A DNA stretch of 64,000 nucleotides from Streptomyces sp. CB01201 (GTDB taxonomy: Bacteria > Actinomycetota > Actinomycetes > Streptomycetales > Streptomycetaceae), in assembly GCF_002803085.1 (NCBI RefSeq), contig NZ_NNBJ01000012.1, forward strand, positions 206,425 through 270,424, read 5' to 3'. Made by a program: the position numbers and the translations under genes. The notes under the pieces were generated by a model. It had not been told where the DNA came from and did no database searches. It saw only the letters and a program-made list of their open reading frames with translations. Numbering within the stretch: position 1 is the stretch's first letter; every line of letters begins with the position of its first letter. Shown piece after piece: positions 61,571 through 64,000 of this stretch.

Positions 61571-61585
61571 TGAGCACCCTCTCAA
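60996..61585. repeat. Copy 2 of the 590-base identical repeat (cvnD)
   Basis: Partner of 55740-56329. Sequence diverges immediately on both sides: Lys/Arg last codon on one side, cvnC body on the other. Confidence 0.9.
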
Positions 61586-61958
61586 GCAGCGTTACGTCCG
61601 GCGTACCGCCGGTCTCTCCATTGCCCGGCTGGTGGATGGCCACCATGCCGGCCTCGGCCAGGTCGGCTACGAGGATCCGGGCGACCCCGAGCGGCATCTG
61701 GAGCAGCGCGGAGACCTCGGCCACCGACTTGACCTCACGGCAGAGGTGGCATATCCGCTGGTGCTCGGGAAGCAGCGTGGCAAGGTGCGCCGGGTCTGCT
61801 GTGGTACTGACCAGCGCCTCGATGGCGAGCTGGTAGCGCGGCCTGGTCCGGCCGCCGGTCATGGCGTACGGACGGACCAGCGGCTGGTCGCCTTCACCGT
61901 CGTACGCCGCGTCGTGCAGCGCGCCGTACGAATCGTGTGAGGCGGGTGGCGGGGTCAT
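61551..61958 (-). CDS. cvnC: Conservon DUF742 protein CvnC, second copy
   Basis: 135 residues. DUF742 domain (LVRPYAMTGGRTRPRYQLAI, EHQRICHLCREVKSVAEVSA) with a much shorter N-terminal tail than the first copy (MTPPPASHDSYGALHDAAYD). ATG 61958 follows GGAGGAACC. The domain is clearly diverged from the first copy at DNA level, unlike the adjoining cvnD. Confidence 0.93.
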   Translation of the reverse strand: MTPPPASHDSYGALHDAAYDGEGDQPLVRPYAMTGGRTRPRYQLAIEALVSTTADPAHLATLLPEHQRICHLCREVKSVAEVSALLQMPLGVARILVADLAEAGMVAIHQPGNGETGGTPDVTLLERVLSGLRKL

Positions 61959-62137
61959 TGGTTCCTCCGGGCGGGGACAGCAAGGCATCTGCAAGCCGTC
62001 TGACAGGGCCGGTGGGGGGGAAGTGGTGCGGCCAGGACGGATGTTCTGCGTCGTGCGGGAGTCGTACGCGCCGGAGGGGGCGGCACCTCGGCTCCCGACC
62101 CCCGGCCTCGCGAGCGGCTCGGCCGGGGGATTTGCGG

Positions 62138-62560
62138 TCAGTGGAGCAGGCTGCCCTGGAGTTCGGCGCGCAGGTCCGGAGTGAGGACGCTGCCCGCGCG
62201 GTCGACCAGGAGGGCCATCTCGTAGCCCACCAGGCCGATGTCGCACTCCGGGTGGGCGAGCACGGCCAGGGAGGAACCGTCGGACACGGACATCAGGAAG
62301 AGGAAACCGCGCTCCATCTCGACCACGGTCTGGGCGACGCTGCCCCCCTCGAAGATCCGGGAGGCCCCGGCGGTCAGCGAGGTCAGACCGGACGCCACGG
62401 CGGCCAGCTGGTCGGCGCGGTCGCGCGGGAAACCTTCGGACATGGCGAGGAGCAGGCCGTCGGCGGAGACCACCACCGTGTGGGACACCCCTGGGGTGTT
62501 GTCCACAAAGTTGGTGATCAACCAGTTCAGGTTCTGTGCCGCCTGGCTCATCGGACTCAA
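62138..62560 (-). CDS. cvnB: Conservon roadblock/LC7 protein CvnB, second copy
   Basis: 140 residues, nearly identical in protein to the first CvnB (differences near GGSVAQTV and PECDIG), but with many silent base changes. The start is taken as TTG 62560, directly after the cvnA stop and 6 bases after CAGGAG; the equivalent position in the first conservon is GTG, and the SPMSQAAQ start is shared. The 179 bases between cvnB and cvnC hold nothing clear. Confidence 0.92.
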   Translation of the reverse strand: MSPMSQAAQNLNWLITNFVDNTPGVSHTVVVSADGLLLAMSEGFPRDRADQLAAVASGLTSLTAGASRIFEGGSVAQTVVEMERGFLFLMSVSDGSSLAVLAHPECDIGLVGYEMALLVDRAGSVLTPDLRAELQGSLLH

Positions 62561-64000
62561 CTAACGCTCCTGCTGGTGAGTGGGGTCCACGTGGAAGCTG
62601 CCGGTCGAGCCGTTGTTGGCCTGCCGGCCCTGCTGGATGCCCCGGCGGAGATTGGTCAGTCGGCCGCGCACGTCATCGGGCGCCCGGGAGACCTGGGGTC
62701 CTGCCTGGTGGTTCTGCTGCTGTGCGGTGCCCGGCACCAGGTTGGCGCGCGGGACCCGCTTGGGAAGTCCGGACGTGGTCACGCCGCCGGCGGCGGGCTT
62801 GCGGGCCCGCTCGGCCTGGCGGACCAGGTCGTCGTTGGGCGAACTGCGCCAGGCGCCGCCGCCCTCGCGGACGGGGAGCCGCTCGGGGGCCGGCTGCTGG
62901 GGGTCCTGGGGTGCCTGCGGGGCACCACCCTGCTGCTGGCCGCCCTGCTGCTGGAACCAGTTGGTCTCCAGCGTGTCGTACAGCGGGGTGCGTCCGTCAC
63001 CGGCGCCGGCCGGCGGCAGCGCCCACCCGTCGCCGGGCCGCCGTGCCTCGTCGAGCCGCTCCGCGGCGCCCCCGTCCTCGGGCCCCGACGGTGCGGGCAG
63101 GCTCGCGGCGGGCAGCCGCGGGGCGCCGAAGCCGTCGGCCTCGGGGCGCCGGCGCGGGGCACCGGGACCGGGACCGAAGTCCTGGACCTGCTGGGGCTGC
63201 TGCTGGTACTGCTGCGGCTGGACCGGCTGCGGCGCGGGCGGCCGCGGCGCGTTGAAGTCCGGGCGGGCGAACCCGGAGGTCGCCGCCGGGTTCTGCCGGC
63301 CGTCGGCCGCGGGCCGCCCGTACGGGTCGGTGTCCTGGCCGGGCCGTGCGAACGAGCCGGTGGCGGACGGGTCCTGCGCGGGGCGCTCGAACTGCCCGGT
63401 GCCGGACGGGTCCTGGTCCGGACGCGCGAACGAGCCGGTGTTGGAGGCCTGGTCGCCGTAGCCGTTGTAGGTGCCGGGGCGCTCGAACTGCCCGGTCGCG
63501 GCCGGGTCCTGCGCGGTCGGCGCGCCGAACACGTCGGGGCGTACGAACGTGCCGGTGCCCGAACCCTGGTCCTGCTGGGCGCCGGGCGGGGGGCCGTCGA
63601 AGTCCGGGCGCGCGAACTCGGCCGTGGCGGCCGGGCCCTGGCGGTCGTCGAGGGCGGGACGCGGGTACTGGCCGGTGTGCTGCTCCGGCTCCTCGTGGCC
63701 GCGCGGCGCGTCCAGGGCCGACGACGGGTCGGTGCCCCAGCTCGCGGCCTGCGGCCGGACCGGCTGCTGCGCCTGCGGGTTGCCGCCGGGCAGCTCGGCA
63801 CGCGGGGCGCCGGGCGGCGGGGTCATCGGACGGTCACCGCGGCGGGGGGCCGCCGGGGCGCTGCCGAACGCGTTCTGCTGGCCCTGCTGCGGGGCCTGAC
63901 CCTGCTGGGGGCCGCCGTTGCGGGGCGGAAGGGCCGCGCGCGGGCCCTGGCCGCCGGCGACCTGGCCGCGCGGGGCGCCCGCGCCGAGCCGACCGCCGGG
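62561..64000 (-). CDS. cvnA: Conservon sensor kinase CvnA, second copy, C-terminal tail only
   Basis: About 479 residues are visible and the frame is open to the window edge, so the sensor, HAMP and ATPase parts lie outside. The tail is Gln/Pro/Gly/Ala-rich and has at least seven copies of a (G/T)-x-F-(A/E/V)-R-P motif (ATAEFARPDF, TGTFVRPDV, TGQFERPGT, TGSFARPDQ, TGQFERPAQ, TGSFARPGQ, TSGFARPDF) roughly 13-20 residues apart. It ends with the same basic motif as the first CvnA (TSGLPKRVPRANLV, DVRGRLTNLRRGIQQGR). Confidence 0.88.
   Translation of the reverse strand, partial: PGGRLGAGAPRGQVAGGQGPRAALPPRNGGPQQGQAPQQGQQNAFGSAPAAPRRGDRPMTPPPGAPRAELPGGNPQAQQPVRPQAASWGTDPSSALDAPRGHEEPEQHTGQYPRPALDDRQGPAATAEFARPDFDGPPPGAQQDQGSGTGTFVRPDVFGAPTAQDPAATGQFERPGTYNGYGDQASNTGSFARPDQDPSGTGQFERPAQDPSATGSFARPGQDTDPYGRPAADGRQNPAATSGFARPDFNAPRPPAPQPVQPQQYQQQPQQVQDFGPGPGAPRRRPEADGFGAPRLPAASLPAPSGPEDGGAAERLDEARRPGDGWALPPAGAGDGRTPLYDTLETNWFQQQGGQQQGGAPQAPQDPQQPAPERLPVREGGGAWRSSPNDDLVRQAERARKPAAGGVTTSGLPKRVPRANLVPGTAQQQNHQAGPQVSRAPDDVRGRLTNLRRGIQQGRQANNGSTGSFHVDPTHQQER

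Noticed and set aside
1..64000. Prophage, integrative element or biosynthetic gene cluster
   Set aside because: No integrase, transposase, tRNA attachment site, phage structural gene, PKS, NRPS or terpene synthase was seen.

Overview
The window is a stretch of a high-GC actinobacterial chromosome, almost certainly Streptomyces. The reasons are the very high GC with C/G-ending codons, GTG and TTG starts, an acyl-CoA carboxylase with a small epsilon subunit, two conservons (cvnA-B-C-D), and a branched-chain amino acid (BCAA) gene order (ilvBNC, serA, leuB, ilvE, cimA) that, from memory, matches the SCO55xx core region of S. coelicolor. I see no tRNA, rRNA, integrase, transposase or CRISPR. This is mostly core chromosome with accessory inserts.

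Layout. 1-6.2 kb: end of a large LuxR regulator, a sugar-dehydrogenase lipoprotein, an aldo/keto reductase and a 2-hydroxyacid dehydrogenase. 6.2-9.0 kb: membrane PAS-GGDEF-EAL protein with an intact GGDEF and a degenerate EAL. 9.0-14.6 kb: ilvB-ilvN-ilvC-serA behind a leader peptide and attenuator. 14.7-19.4 kb: a TetR gene with a palindromic operator, then a PucR regulator divergent from proline dehydrogenase and P5C dehydrogenase. 19.4-28.8 kb: nitroreductase, secreted I36/FG-GAP protein, an AAC(2')-type acetyltransferase, a Tat-exported phospholipase C behind a PHO box, a LysR/MFS pair, a 42-residue protein and a Tat-exported phosphatase. 29-31.3 kb: leuB and ilvE. 31.4-38.4 kb: an NCS1 permease, a urease-like enzyme (fused gamma/beta plus alpha), agmatine deiminase, TetR and MFS, with no urease maturation genes. 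38.5-40.4 kb: cimA behind a second attenuator-like leader. 40.5-47.9 kb: envelope protein, TPR membrane protein, SDR/ArsR pair, YceI, XRE-TPR regulator, M64 peptidase. 47.9-48.6 kb: gene-free, filled with repeats. 48.6-52.3 kb: DeoR/LacI-type hybrid regulator divergent from a PL8 lyase. 52.5-54.4 kb: acyl-CoA carboxylase beta and epsilon subunits. 54.4-55.7 kb: a decaying TetR/hydrolase pair. 55.7-64 kb: two tandem conservons on the minus strand; their cvnD genes share about 590 identical bases.

How the genes work together. The ilv, leu and cim genes supply branched-chain amino acids, and two of these loci carry transcription-attenuation leaders. Proline catabolism is a regulator-plus-two-enzyme module. 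The phospholipase C is likely part of the phosphate-starvation response. The NCS1/urease-like/agmatine deiminase/TetR/MFS block looks like a nitrogen-scavenging locus for a ureido or guanidino compound and is the best candidate for unexplored biology. The conservons are membrane-associated kinase/GTPase signalling complexes. Several genes show a -10-like hexamer 12-13 bases before the start codon, pointing to leaderless mRNAs.
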